Shown here piece after piece: positions 15,714-22,852 of a stretch of 64,000 nt of DNA (its first letter is position 1; every line of letters begins with the position of its first letter). Source of the DNA: an uncultured SAR86 cluster bacterium (lineage in GTDB: Bacteria > Pseudomonadota > Gammaproteobacteria > Magnimaribacterales > Magnimaribacteraceae); the NCBI GenBank assembly GCA_902532675.1, contig CACAIY010000004.1:1-64000 (forward strand), read 5' to 3'. Under the pieces are notes generated by a model. It worked only from the letters and a program-made list of their open reading frames with translations, was not told the DNA's origin and ran no database searches. A program made the position numbers and the translations under genes.

Positions 15714-16820
15714 TTAGGAAGGAGTAATTAAATATTTCTCTCCAGTAGCTTGCTTAGAGTATTGCAAGATATTCTCTTCATTAATTACTTCTTCTAATGA
15801 AATTTCTTTCGTATAAGAACTATGAAAAGTTGTACTTATCTCATCTGCAACTCTTTGCCTTAATTTTTGAAATTTTTCTTGTCCTATTTTTCCTATGAAA
15901 GGAGTCAATAGCCAGCCTCCTAGACCCCAAGAAAATCCGAAAGCTCTGGTGAGTGTAGTGGGGGATCTGTCCAAGCCTCCATAAATGTAGACCTGCTTAT
16001 AACTATCAGAACCATATCTACTATATTCAGTAGCAGTCTTATTGGCTGCAACTTCCATCGCCGTTAGTATTTGACCTGATAATTTACCTCCTCCAGTTGC
16101 ATCAAAACCTAAGGTGGCTCCTGTTTCTACTAAAGCATCGATTAGTTGCTCCATGAAATTTTGGTCGGAAGAATTACAAACATGCTTGGCACCCAAATCT
16201 TTTAACAATGTAACATGCTCTTCTTTTCTTACTATATTTACAAGGTTGATATCATCTTGGTTGCATATTTTAATTAGCATTTGACCAAGGTTTGAAGCTG
16301 CAGCAGTATGAACAAGAGCGGTATGGTCCTCCATTCTCATTGTTTCAACCATTCCTAAGGCAGTTAAAGGGTTAACAAAGCACGATGCGCTTTCCTTAGA
16401 GGTTGTACCTTCATTCATTACAAGACATGCTGCAGCAGGTAAACATCTGTAGTTTGAATACATAGAACCGCCAGCAACTCCAACCACCTTGCCTATAAGG
16501 TCTTCAGCGCCTTTACCGGCACTTTCTACTATGCCAGCACCTTCATTACCAACAGGTAATGATTGATCAAGTCTAGCTTGTACACTTCTTAATAAAGCTT
16601 CAGGAACTTTCATTTGGGCTACACCATCACTAACTTTTAGGGAAGAGACATCTGCAGGGCCAAGAAGGAGTCCTAAATCAGAAGGGTTAATAGGAGAAGC
16701 CTCAATCTTGATTAAAACCTCACCTTCTTTAGGTTCTGGTTTAGCTACTTGCTCAAGGCTAATTTTTAGATTTCCATCAGAAGTAATTTCTGATCTTATT
16801 TCATTTGATATTTCTGTCAT
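15714..16820 (-). CDS. Zinc-free MDR-family quinone/enoyl reductase-like oxidoreductase
   Basis: A 368-residue medium-chain dehydrogenase/reductase. The N-terminal half has the GroES-like fold (EVLIKIEASPINPSDLGLLLG) with no zinc Cys/His ligands, so quinone or 2-enoyl reduction is more likely than zinc alcohol dehydrogenation. The NAD(P) domain shows HTAAASNLGQMLIKIC and LGFDATGGG. It lies 4 bases upstream of the 2OG oxygenase on the same strand, suggesting co-transcription. Confidence 0.8.
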   Translation of the reverse strand: MTEISNEIRSEITSDGNLKISLEQVAKPEPKEGEVLIKIEASPINPSDLGLLLGPADVSSLKVSDGVAQMKVPEALLRSVQARLDQSLPVGNEGAGIVESAGKGAEDLIGKVVGVAGGSMYSNYRCLPAAACLVMNEGTTSKESASCFVNPLTALGMVETMRMEDHTALVHTAAASNLGQMLIKICNQDDINLVNIVRKEEHVTLLKDLGAKHVCNSSDQNFMEQLIDALVETGATLGFDATGGGKLSGQILTAMEVAANKTATEYSRYGSDSYKQVYIYGGLDRSPTTLTRAFGFSWGLGGWLLTPFIGKIGQEKFQKLRQRVADEISTTFHSSYTKEISLEEVINEENILQYSKQATGEKYLITPS

Positions 16821-16844
16821 TTCTTTATTTTAAAATTATTTTTA

Positions 16845-16875
16845 AGAATAAAAGGGACTGTTAAGCCCCTTTGTT
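16845..16875 (-). terminator. Rho-independent terminator after 16894-17577
   Basis: On the minus strand a stem AAAGGG/CCCTTT (16872-16867 with 16856-16851) encloses a ten-base loop and is followed by TATTCTT. It is placed directly downstream of the secreted duplicated-domain gene and before the next minus-strand gene. Confidence 0.55.
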
Positions 16876-16893
16876 TTATGAATATTTAGTTAA

Positions 16894-17577
16894 TTAATCA
16901 AGACTTGTCATTTCATAACTATCTACAAGTCTTCCATATTTTTGTTTATCAAACCAGTCAAGCTGCTTTCTTTGCCATTCTTCATCTGTTAATAAAGATT
17001 CAAGGGATTTCGCTTGTTCTTCTTTAGAATTTGACAACATTACGAAGTTAAATGAATATTTACTTCCTAATCCGTGCTGCCATAAATCAACTAGAAAACC
17101 ATGACTCTCAAATATTTCTTTTGCTTCTTCTAAAGCTTTAAGAGTTTGAGCAGCCTTACCTACCTTAGGACGCCAAGTCCAAACTTGAACAATGTAATCA
17201 CCAGGATTAATGTCATCTAATGAAGTCATTTGATAGCTTTTAATAGGTTCAAGAATATCCTGACTGTTAAATTTTTCTATAAAAGGCCCCCATGACTCAT
17301 TGCTGTATGCTTGTGCAGCTCTTTGATTGTAGTCATCAAAGAAATCAACCCAAACAAAAACTTTCTCAGCACCTTTCCCAATGTTTTGTTGATGAACAAT
17401 AACTGATTGTCCATTGGATAATCCTATATCTCTTCCTTCTCTCATTAGATCAGCAGCTTCTTGCAGTTTTCCTGGCTTAGCTTTGTAAAAGTACATATCA
17501 GCAATGCCTTCAGCTTTTATCGCAGTAAATGACAAAATTAGTGTAAAAATAGTTATATATTTAAAAGTATTTTTCAT
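16894..17577 (-). CDS. Secreted protein with two tandem ABM-like repeats, unknown function
   Basis: A 227-residue protein with a signal peptide (residues 1-22, KNTFKYITIFTLILSFTAIKA). The mature part is two copies of one domain, about residues 24-122 and 128-227. Both open with a strand then a P/GK turn and a long helix (YKAKPGKLQEAADLMREGRD; RPKVGKAAQTLKALEEAKE), and they close alike: IKSYQMTSLDD and VDSYEMTSLD. The pattern suggests a dimeric alpha-beta barrel (ABM-like) fold fused head to tail, but no catalytic residues can be named. AAGGAGA precedes the ATG. Periplasmic location is inferred from the signal peptide. Confidence 0.75.
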   Translation of the reverse strand: MKNTFKYITIFTLILSFTAIKAEGIADMYFYKAKPGKLQEAADLMREGRDIGLSNGQSVIVHQQNIGKGAEKVFVWVDFFDDYNQRAAQAYSNESWGPFIEKFNSQDILEPIKSYQMTSLDDINPGDYIVQVWTWRPKVGKAAQTLKALEEAKEIFESHGFLVDLWQHGLGSKYSFNFVMLSNSKEEQAKSLESLLTDEEWQRKQLDWFDKQKYGRLVDSYEMTSLD

Positions 17578-17626
17578 GTTCTATTTCTCCTTATAAACCT
17601 TTAGTAATTAACTATACACTGTATCA

Positions 17627-17642
17627 AACTTGAGCTTAAGTT
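17627..17642. repeat. Near-palindrome between the secreted protein gene and tRNA-Gly
   Basis: AACTTGAG and CTTAAGTT form a 16-base near-perfect palindrome (one mispair). It lies 50 bases upstream of the minus-strand secreted-protein gene and 44 bases before the tRNA. It could be an operator or a small hairpin; no more can be said. Confidence 0.35.
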
Positions 17643-17666
17643 TTCTAGCTTTAGAGTGTTTTTATG

Positions 17667-17672
17667 TATAAT
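17667..17672 (+). promoter_or_regulatory. -10 box of tRNA-Gly
   Basis: A perfect TATAAT lies 13 bases before the tRNA 5' end. The -35 region is poor. Confidence 0.5.
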
Positions 17673-17685
17673 GCGTTTCCGCTTA

Positions 17686-17761
17686 GCGGGTATCGTATAA
17701 TGGCTTATTACCTCAGCCTTCCAAGCTGATGATGTCGGTTCGATTCCGACTACCCGCTCCA
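17686..17761 (+). tRNA. tRNA-Gly (TCC)
   Basis: A 76-base tRNA. Acceptor stem GCGGGTA pairs with TACCCGC, followed by T-CCA. The anticodon stem TCAGC/GCTGA encloses CT-TCC-AA, anticodon TCC at 17720-17722, reading GGA/GGG. T-arm GTCGGTTCGATTCCGAC is canonical. Confidence 0.97.
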
Positions 17762-17785
17762 AGTTTTTAATTAGGAGTACACTAC

Positions 17786-18055
17786 ATGTTTGAATTATCT
17801 TTATTTAATTCAGCTCAATTTGCTGATCAAGGTTTATCTATTTTAGGAACCTTTTTATTAACTAGTTTAAGTGCTAAAACAAGAATGTATGGTTTTATTG
17901 TGTTTCTTCTTGTCAATATTCCAGGTTTGTATTTATTAGTAGTTACAGAATTATGGTGGATCTTAGCTGTAACACCACTTTGGCTATATTTAAACTATAG
18001 AGGATTTATTAATAATTACAGAGAACATAAAGGCCAGAGCATAAGTTCTACATAA
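17786..18055 (+). CDS. Small membrane protein, unknown function
   Basis: An 89-residue protein with three probable hydrophobic segments (about residues 16-30, 34-52 and 55-70) and a basic C-terminus. I recognise no family. TTAGGAGT precedes the ATG, which supports expression. It follows tRNA-Gly by 24 bases and its 3' end overlaps the convergent metallo-hydrolase by 8 bases. Confidence 0.65.
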   Translation: MFELSLFNSAQFADQGLSILGTFLLTSLSAKTRMYGFIVFLLVNIPGLYLLVVTELWWILAVTPLWLYLNYRGFINNYREHKGQSISST

Positions 18056-18722
18056 TCTGTTTCCACATATCTAAATCTTCAATCCTTAAGTAAGTGTTAA
18101 TTTCCTTAACTCTTTCCATGCTTTCATAAGGCTCTGCGCTGTAATTGTGCCCTGGGTAGAGGATAGTTTCGTTTGGTAAAGCAGATAATTTTTGAAGACT
18201 ATGAAACATATCTTCAGAGTTTGAACCAGGCAAATCAACTCTTCCACAACCCTGGACAAACAAAGTATCACCAGACACTAGATTATTATTTACCTTAAAA
18301 CATTGTGAGCCTGGCGTATGACCAGGTGTGTGTAAAAATTCAATATCATTTTCACCTATAGTTAAATGGTCACCTGATTCAACAATATTAAGGTCTATAT
18401 CTGAAACTCCCGTAACCTTTTTTACACCTTCCGCTTCAAGTTTATGAACAAATATTTTAACTGGATCTTTTTCCAGTAACTCTGCAATTCCTTCTATTGA
18501 ATGTCCTCCCATGCCGCCACCTATATGATCAGGATGGTAGTGTGTTACCAAAACTGAAGTTAATTTTAGATCTTTTTCCTTTATATGTGTCAAAAGGGCA
18601 TCTATGTCCCAGGCAGGATCAATGATAGCTACTTCTCTAGTGGATTTTGAACCCACTAGATAAATAAAATTATCCATTGGCCCAACTAATAATTGTTCTA
18701 AATATAGATCATCATTTTTCAT
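18048..18722 (-). CDS. MBL-fold metallo-hydrolase (glyoxalase II-like)
   Basis: A 224-residue metallo-beta-lactamase-fold hydrolase. The dinuclear metal motif is H61-Y-H63-P-D65-H66, then HTPGHTPGS, SGDTLF and YPGHNY supply the remaining ligands. The layout matches the glyoxalase II/persulfide dioxygenase group, whose members cleave glutathione thioesters or related compounds; which reaction applies is not clear. It begins 2 bases after the MFS gene on the minus strand, so both are likely co-transcribed from the palindrome-bearing promoter region at 20080. Confidence 0.87.
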   Translation of the reverse strand: MKNDDLYLEQLLVGPMDNFIYLVGSKSTREVAIIDPAWDIDALLTHIKEKDLKLTSVLVTHYHPDHIGGGMGGHSIEGIAELLEKDPVKIFVHKLEAEGVKKVTGVSDIDLNIVESGDHLTIGENDIEFLHTPGHTPGSQCFKVNNNLVSGDTLFVQGCGRVDLPGSNSEDMFHSLQKLSALPNETILYPGHNYSAEPYESMERVKEINTYLRIEDLDMWKQIM

Positions 18723-18724
18723 AT

Positions 18725-20029
18725 TTAACTCTTAGCTTCATTGAAGACTTCATCTAACAGTACCTTATCCTTTTTGTATCGCTTCCCAGCTAAGTAATAA
18801 CAGGGAATAGAAATGACACTAATAATTGAGAATACAACTAACATCATTGTATATGGCTCTTGATAATTCTCTATTACCATCCAATCAGCAACAACACCTC
18901 CGCCCCATGAACCTATGGTTAGACCAATTAGATTTAAAGTTAATATGTAGAATGCTACTACTGTGGCGCGTATACGATCTGGCACTAGCTCTTGTACGGT
19001 ACTAAAAGTAGGACCAAAGAAACAACCCAATTGGAAATATCCAATAATGATGCCTATCCAAAAAACATAGCTTCCAGGCTCAACAAAACGATAATAGATT
19101 CCTATAGGAAGAGTTAATAAAGCTAACCAGAATAAAAACATAGGTCTTCCTTGGTCAGTATTTTCTTGCCACCAATCACTTAATAACCCACCAATTAAGT
19201 TTCCACTTAAACCTGCAAAAACTCCTATCCAACCAACTATCTGAGCTATATTAGATCTTTCAAAACCTCTTTCTTGAACCAGCCATAATTGCTCAAACCC
19301 AGAAGCACCTAAGACTATGTGATAAAAAACTCCAGCCAGTATAGTGAACCTTAAAGCTGATGAAGTTCTTAAAGCCAATAACAGGGTAGAAACTATCTCT
19401 AGTGTCGTATCTTTAGACAATGTAGGATTAACCTCTTGATTAGATACATTTTTTCTAGGTCTATCTTTAAACAATAAAGTGCTTAATCCCAGTACTAACC
19501 CTATACCTCCTAAAAGAAAAAAACAGTTCCTCCAACCTAAAGATTCTCCTAAATAACCAGCAATCAATAAACTAACACCCACTCCTATGGGCACTCCCAT
19601 GTAGTAGAAACCAGCCGCAAAACCCATTCTTTTTGATGGGAAGGAATCGGAAAGTAATGACATGGAAGTAGGGGTTAATATAGATTCTCCTACTCCTATA
19701 AACATTCTAGGAAGGGCCATAGAAATGAATCCTTTTGCAGCTCCAGTCAAAGCTGTAAATATGCTCCAAAGAACCACTCCAAATGCTATAAGTCTAGGTC
19801 TATTAACCATATCTGCTAGAACACCCATAAAGAGACCGGCGATTGAGTAAAAAACTATAAAAGGAATAGTTGTTAAAAAACCATATTGAGCATTCGTTAA
19901 TCCTAAATCAGGAACTATGAAGTTAGAAAAGCTTGCAATCAGTTGCCTATCTACAAAGTTTAATAAATTAAGTAATGTCAGAAAGAAAAGTAACCTATAA
20001 GCATTCAATGGTTTCCCCTTTTTTGCCAA
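18725..20029 (-). CDS. MFS transporter (spinster/organic-acid carrier type)
   Basis: A 434-residue major facilitator superfamily carrier with twelve predicted membrane helices. It opens with LFFLTLLNLLNFVDRQLIA, a pattern common in the spinster and hexuronate-type branches, and has the loop 2-3 motif GVLADMVNRPRLIA. LGWRNCFFLLGGIGLVLG in the first half is typical of drug/organic-acid carriers. Substrate is unknown. It is divergent from the candidate regulator at 20123 across a 28-base palindrome. Confidence 0.88.
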   Translation of the reverse strand: MAKKGKPLNAYRLLFFLTLLNLLNFVDRQLIASFSNFIVPDLGLTNAQYGFLTTIPFIVFYSIAGLFMGVLADMVNRPRLIAFGVVLWSIFTALTGAAKGFISMALPRMFIGVGESILTPTSMSLLSDSFPSKRMGFAAGFYYMGVPIGVGVSLLIAGYLGESLGWRNCFFLLGGIGLVLGLSTLLFKDRPRKNVSNQEVNPTLSKDTTLEIVSTLLLALRTSSALRFTILAGVFYHIVLGASGFEQLWLVQERGFERSNIAQIVGWIGVFAGLSGNLIGGLLSDWWQENTDQGRPMFLFWLALLTLPIGIYYRFVEPGSYVFWIGIIIGYFQLGCFFGPTFSTVQELVPDRIRATVVAFYILTLNLIGLTIGSWGGGVVADWMVIENYQEPYTMMLVVFSIISVISIPCYYLAGKRYKKDKVLLDEVFNEAKS

Positions 20030-20062
20030 TCATAGCATGAAGAATTTCTATGTATTAGAAAA

Positions 20063-20092
20063 TTGTATTATTCTTAGATTAAGTGTTATAGT
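20063..20092 (+). promoter_or_regulatory. Promoter of the candidate regulator gene
   Basis: TTGTAT (20063-20068) and TATAGT (20087-20092) are spaced by 18 bases and lie upstream of the ATG at 20123. The -10 box is inside the left arm of the palindrome at 20080-20107, so binding there would block initiation. Confidence 0.45.
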
Positions 20093-20107
20093 TAACTAAC
20101 ACACTTA
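20080..20107. promoter_or_regulatory. 28-base palindromic operator candidate
   Basis: Left half TAAGTGTTATAGTT and right half AACTAACACACTTA are inverted copies matching at 12 of 14 positions, with a perfect central AGTTAACT. The site lies between the divergent MFS gene (start 20029) and the winged-helix-like gene (start 20123), overlapping a promoter -10. Size and symmetry are typical of a dimeric regulator's operator; autoregulation by the 20123 product is inferred. Confidence 0.6.
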
Positions 20108-20122
20108 GATGTAATTGAACGA

Positions 20123-20713
20123 ATGAAGCAACAAAGATCCTGGAGTAATGCAGAAATGCGAGCCTTAACTAGAGGGGAAGCTATGGCTCATTATTCTAGA
20201 GGACAACATTATTACGTTAAATCGGATTGGTATGTTTGGTTTTTTGGCAACCCGACCAGATATTCTATTTTTCATACTTTTTTATGGAAGTATGGAAATG
20301 GAGAAATGGTAAGTTATACGGACTTAACCCAGACAGAAAAGATTGGCTCTGTGAAGTTAAAAATTGATTCTATTAAATCAACAATTCGCGAAGGACTGGC
20401 TCTAGGATTTATAGATGCCTATAAAGCTGAGAATGACAGAAGAGTTACTATGTATAGTTTTAATGAGAAGATATTGGAAGAAATTACTGATTATTGCTTC
20501 ATGATGAGAAGAAATAGAATGTGGGAGTCTGCTTCTTTTATAAGTAACTATTCTTCTGACTCAATTAATAGTAAGTTGGTTCAAGCAGGCATGAAAGAAG
20601 AATGGGTAGAATCGATAAATAACTTCATTGCAAAGATGGCTTTAACATTTAAAGCTAAGTTTGGAGAAGATCAATTGCCAAATGTAATCCCAATTAAAAA
20701 AGAAGCTAAGTAA
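20123..20713 (+). CDS. Candidate winged-helix transcriptional regulator, unknown family
   Basis: A 196-residue protein that I cannot place in a named family. About residues 46-120 (FHTFLWKYGNGEMVSYTDLT, then KIDSIKSTIREGLALGFIDA, then a short strand with RRVTMYSF) read like a MarR-type winged helix: helix, recognition-helix region, then wing. The N-terminus is aromatic-rich (HYYVKSDWYVWFF). It is transcribed divergently from an MFS/metallo-hydrolase unit with a long palindrome between them, which supports a regulator role. Both fold and function are inference. Confidence 0.6.
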   Translation: MKQQRSWSNAEMRALTRGEAMAHYSRGQHYYVKSDWYVWFFGNPTRYSIFHTFLWKYGNGEMVSYTDLTQTEKIGSVKLKIDSIKSTIREGLALGFIDAYKAENDRRVTMYSFNEKILEEITDYCFMMRRNRMWESASFISNYSSDSINSKLVQAGMKEEWVESINNFIAKMALTFKAKFGEDQLPNVIPIKKEAK

Positions 20714-20802
20714 CTAATAAATTAGTTGCATCTTTTAGCTTCTATTCTGGTTGTTTATAAGAAATCAAGACATAAAATAAAGATAACTCAAGGATGGGTT
20801 AC

Positions 20803-20872
20803 AGAGAGTGAGTTTTTATTTGATTTCACCTACCTTCCCAGGAGTTAATCTCAGGGCTAAGGCTCACTCTCT
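20803..20872. repeat. Inverted repeat in a convergent intergenic region
   Basis: Perfect ten-base arms AGAGAGTGAG (20803-20812) and CTCACTCTCT (20863-20872) enclose 50 bases that contain TTCCCAGGAG and CTCAGGGC. The 157-base gap between the 3' ends of two convergent genes has no other feature. The right arm touches the stop codon of the SDR gene. It may be a terminator shared by both strands or a structured 3' end; there is no long U-tract. Confidence 0.4.
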
Positions 20873-21665
20873 ACTCATTAAACATCGCAGTTCTGCCTCC
20901 ATCGACCACTATATCCTGACAAGAGACAAAGCTTCCAGCATCGCTAGCCAGATATAAAGCAGCTTCAGCAATATCTACAGCCAGTCCTGATCGATTAAGA
21001 GGAACTGCCTTTGCTAGATTGCCCTTTAACTTTTCAAGTTTTTTATCATTTTCTGCAGTCGATAATGTATTGGCTCTTTGCGAACCCCCCCAGAATATTG
21101 GAGTAGCTATTGCACCAGGAGAAATTGAATTAACTCTTATATTGTCTGGACCTAATTCTACTCCTGACATCCTAGTGTAGTGGGTAACACCTGCTTTTAA
21201 AGCAGCATACAAAGGATCTCCTTGTCTGTATCTTATTCCTGCAATACTTGAATTATTAATAATACAGCCACCACCGTTTTTTCTCATAGGCTCAATAGCA
21301 AATTTCGTTCCAAGAATTACGCTTGCAAGCAATAGATGCACTCCGTAATCAATATCTTTTTGAGTTACTTTTTCTATACCAGCCCCAACAGGACCTCCTG
21401 CGTTATTAAACAAGATATCCAATTTACCAAAGTGGTTAACAGTTTCTTTTATGGAATTCTCTATATCTTCTTCCTTAGTTACGTCAGATAGAAGGTATTT
21501 AGAGTTTTTACCTAGCTCATCGCTAAGAATCTGTCCTTTTTCTTCAGATCGCCCTGAAATAATAACTTTTGCACCTTCCTTTATAAAAAGTCTAGCCGTC
21601 TCAGCTCCAATTCCACTTGTTCCACCAGTTATTAGCGCCACTTTATTGTCTAGTTTTTTTGTCAT
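20871..21665 (-). CDS. Short-chain dehydrogenase/reductase
   Basis: A 264-residue classical SDR. The cofactor motif is TGGTSGIG, NNAGGP follows, catalytic Ser is in NNSSIAG, and Tyr/Lys are in YAALKAG. The C-terminal DIVVDGG motif is intact. Substrate is unknown. It follows a beta-lactamase-fold hydrolase gene by 2 bases on the minus strand. Confidence 0.88.
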   Translation of the reverse strand: MTKKLDNKVALITGGTSGIGAETARLFIKEGAKVIISGRSEEKGQILSDELGKNSKYLLSDVTKEEDIENSIKETVNHFGKLDILFNNAGGPVGAGIEKVTQKDIDYGVHLLLASVILGTKFAIEPMRKNGGGCIINNSSIAGIRYRQGDPLYAALKAGVTHYTRMSGVELGPDNIRVNSISPGAIATPIFWGGSQRANTLSTAENDKKLEKLKGNLAKAVPLNRSGLAVDIAEAALYLASDAGSFVSCQDIVVDGGRTAMFNE

Positions 21666-21667
21666 CT

Positions 21668-22798
21668 TTATTCCTTATTTAAGCATTCATAAGTTGCATT
21701 GATTAACTCCAATGATCTCCCGTCCGCAGCAAAATTATTTTTCATTTGATTCATGACATAAGAGACCCCAAGATTATTTTCAGGATCACCAAAGGCACAA
21801 GAACCTCCCCATCCAGAATGCCCAAAAGATCCTTTGACAGGACCATAAATAACCTTGTGCATATTCATGATGAATCCAGCACCCCATCGAGTTACTACGT
21901 CTAAAACTAAATCTCTATTTGTGATTCTTTCTTGAGTCATTTTATTTATAGTCTCTTCATTAAGAATTTTTAAAGAAGAGTCGTCAGACACGACTAAACT
22001 ATATAACTTGGCCAAACCAGATGCACACCCTTGTCCATTTGCTGAAGGGATCTCCGCAGCTCTCCAATCTCTTGAATTTTGAAGATTAATTAAATTAGGA
22101 CCTCTTGCAGTTGCTCTTTTTGCATCGTTAATTTTTGTAGATTCTTGCGATTGATTTTCTTCTTTAGGGAAGGGTACCATTTCCACAACTCTCCTTTCTT
22201 CCGATTCAGGGAGCCCAATAAAAAAATCTATCTCATTTGGGTTACCAATTTCATCTGCATAAAAGGTACCAAGAGTTTTACCTGTGACTCTGATGATTAA
22301 TTCTGAAGTTAGCCATCCATAAGTCATAGAATGATATCCAGAGGCAGTGCCAGGTTCCCATATAGGTTTCATAGCAGCCAACTCTTCTGCCATAGTTTTT
22401 TGATTGTAATAGTCTTCAACATTATTTGTTGCAGATCCGCATATCCCAGCTTGGTGGGAAACCAACATCCCTACTGTTATGTCTTCTTTGCCATTACACC
22501 CAAATTCAGGCCAATAATGCGATACCTTCTGCTCATAATCTAAAAGTCCCTTTTCTACAGCTAAAGCACAAGTTATTGCTGCTACACCTTTCGTTGTAGA
22601 CCAAACATTCGCTAAGCTATTTTGATTCCAAGGATTAGTTTTGTGTTTATCGGTATAACCTCCCCAAATATCTACTATTGCTTTACCGTCCTTATAAACA
22701 GCAAAAGAAGAACCTACCTCTCTACCTGAAGAGTGAAGAGACTCAAATAACTCTTTAACTTCCTTAAATTTATGATCACAATTTCCTTGTATTTCCAT
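21668..22798 (-). CDS. Serine hydrolase, beta-lactamase/esterase EstB family
   Basis: A 376-residue class C beta-lactamase-fold hydrolase, more likely an esterase than a lactamase. The nucleophile motif SxxK is STTK (about residues 66-69), and the Tyr region is YHSMTYGWL. HSGWGGS near the C-terminus takes the place of the KTG box, as in family VIII esterases. No signal peptide is seen, which argues against a periplasmic lactamase. It is likely co-transcribed with the SDR that follows. Confidence 0.82.
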   Translation of the reverse strand: MEIQGNCDHKFKEVKELFESLHSSGREVGSSFAVYKDGKAIVDIWGGYTDKHKTNPWNQNSLANVWSTTKGVAAITCALAVEKGLLDYEQKVSHYWPEFGCNGKEDITVGMLVSHQAGICGSATNNVEDYYNQKTMAEELAAMKPIWEPGTASGYHSMTYGWLTSELIIRVTGKTLGTFYADEIGNPNEIDFFIGLPESEERRVVEMVPFPKEENQSQESTKINDAKRATARGPNLINLQNSRDWRAAEIPSANGQGCASGLAKLYSLVVSDDSSLKILNEETINKMTQERITNRDLVLDVVTRWGAGFIMNMHKVIYGPVKGSFGHSGWGGSCAFGDPENNLGVSYVMNQMKNNFAADGRSLELINATYECLNKE

Positions 22799-22852
22799 CT
22801 CTATTATTATTTATTAGAATATTTTGATTCTACATTATTTAGTAAATATTTT

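Noticed and set aside
11990..17761. tRNA genes as integration sites of a mobile island
   Set aside because: No integrase, no repeated tRNA 3' end and no foreign-looking block adjacent to the three tRNAs.
20803..20872. Riboswitch or known structured RNA at the inverted repeat
   Set aside because: Location is 3' of two genes, not a leader, and no known riboswitch core was recognised. Only the repeat is reported.
21668..22798. Beta-lactamase conferring resistance
   Set aside because: SxxK is present but there is no signal peptide, and HSGWGGS replaces the KTG box, which fits family VIII esterases better.
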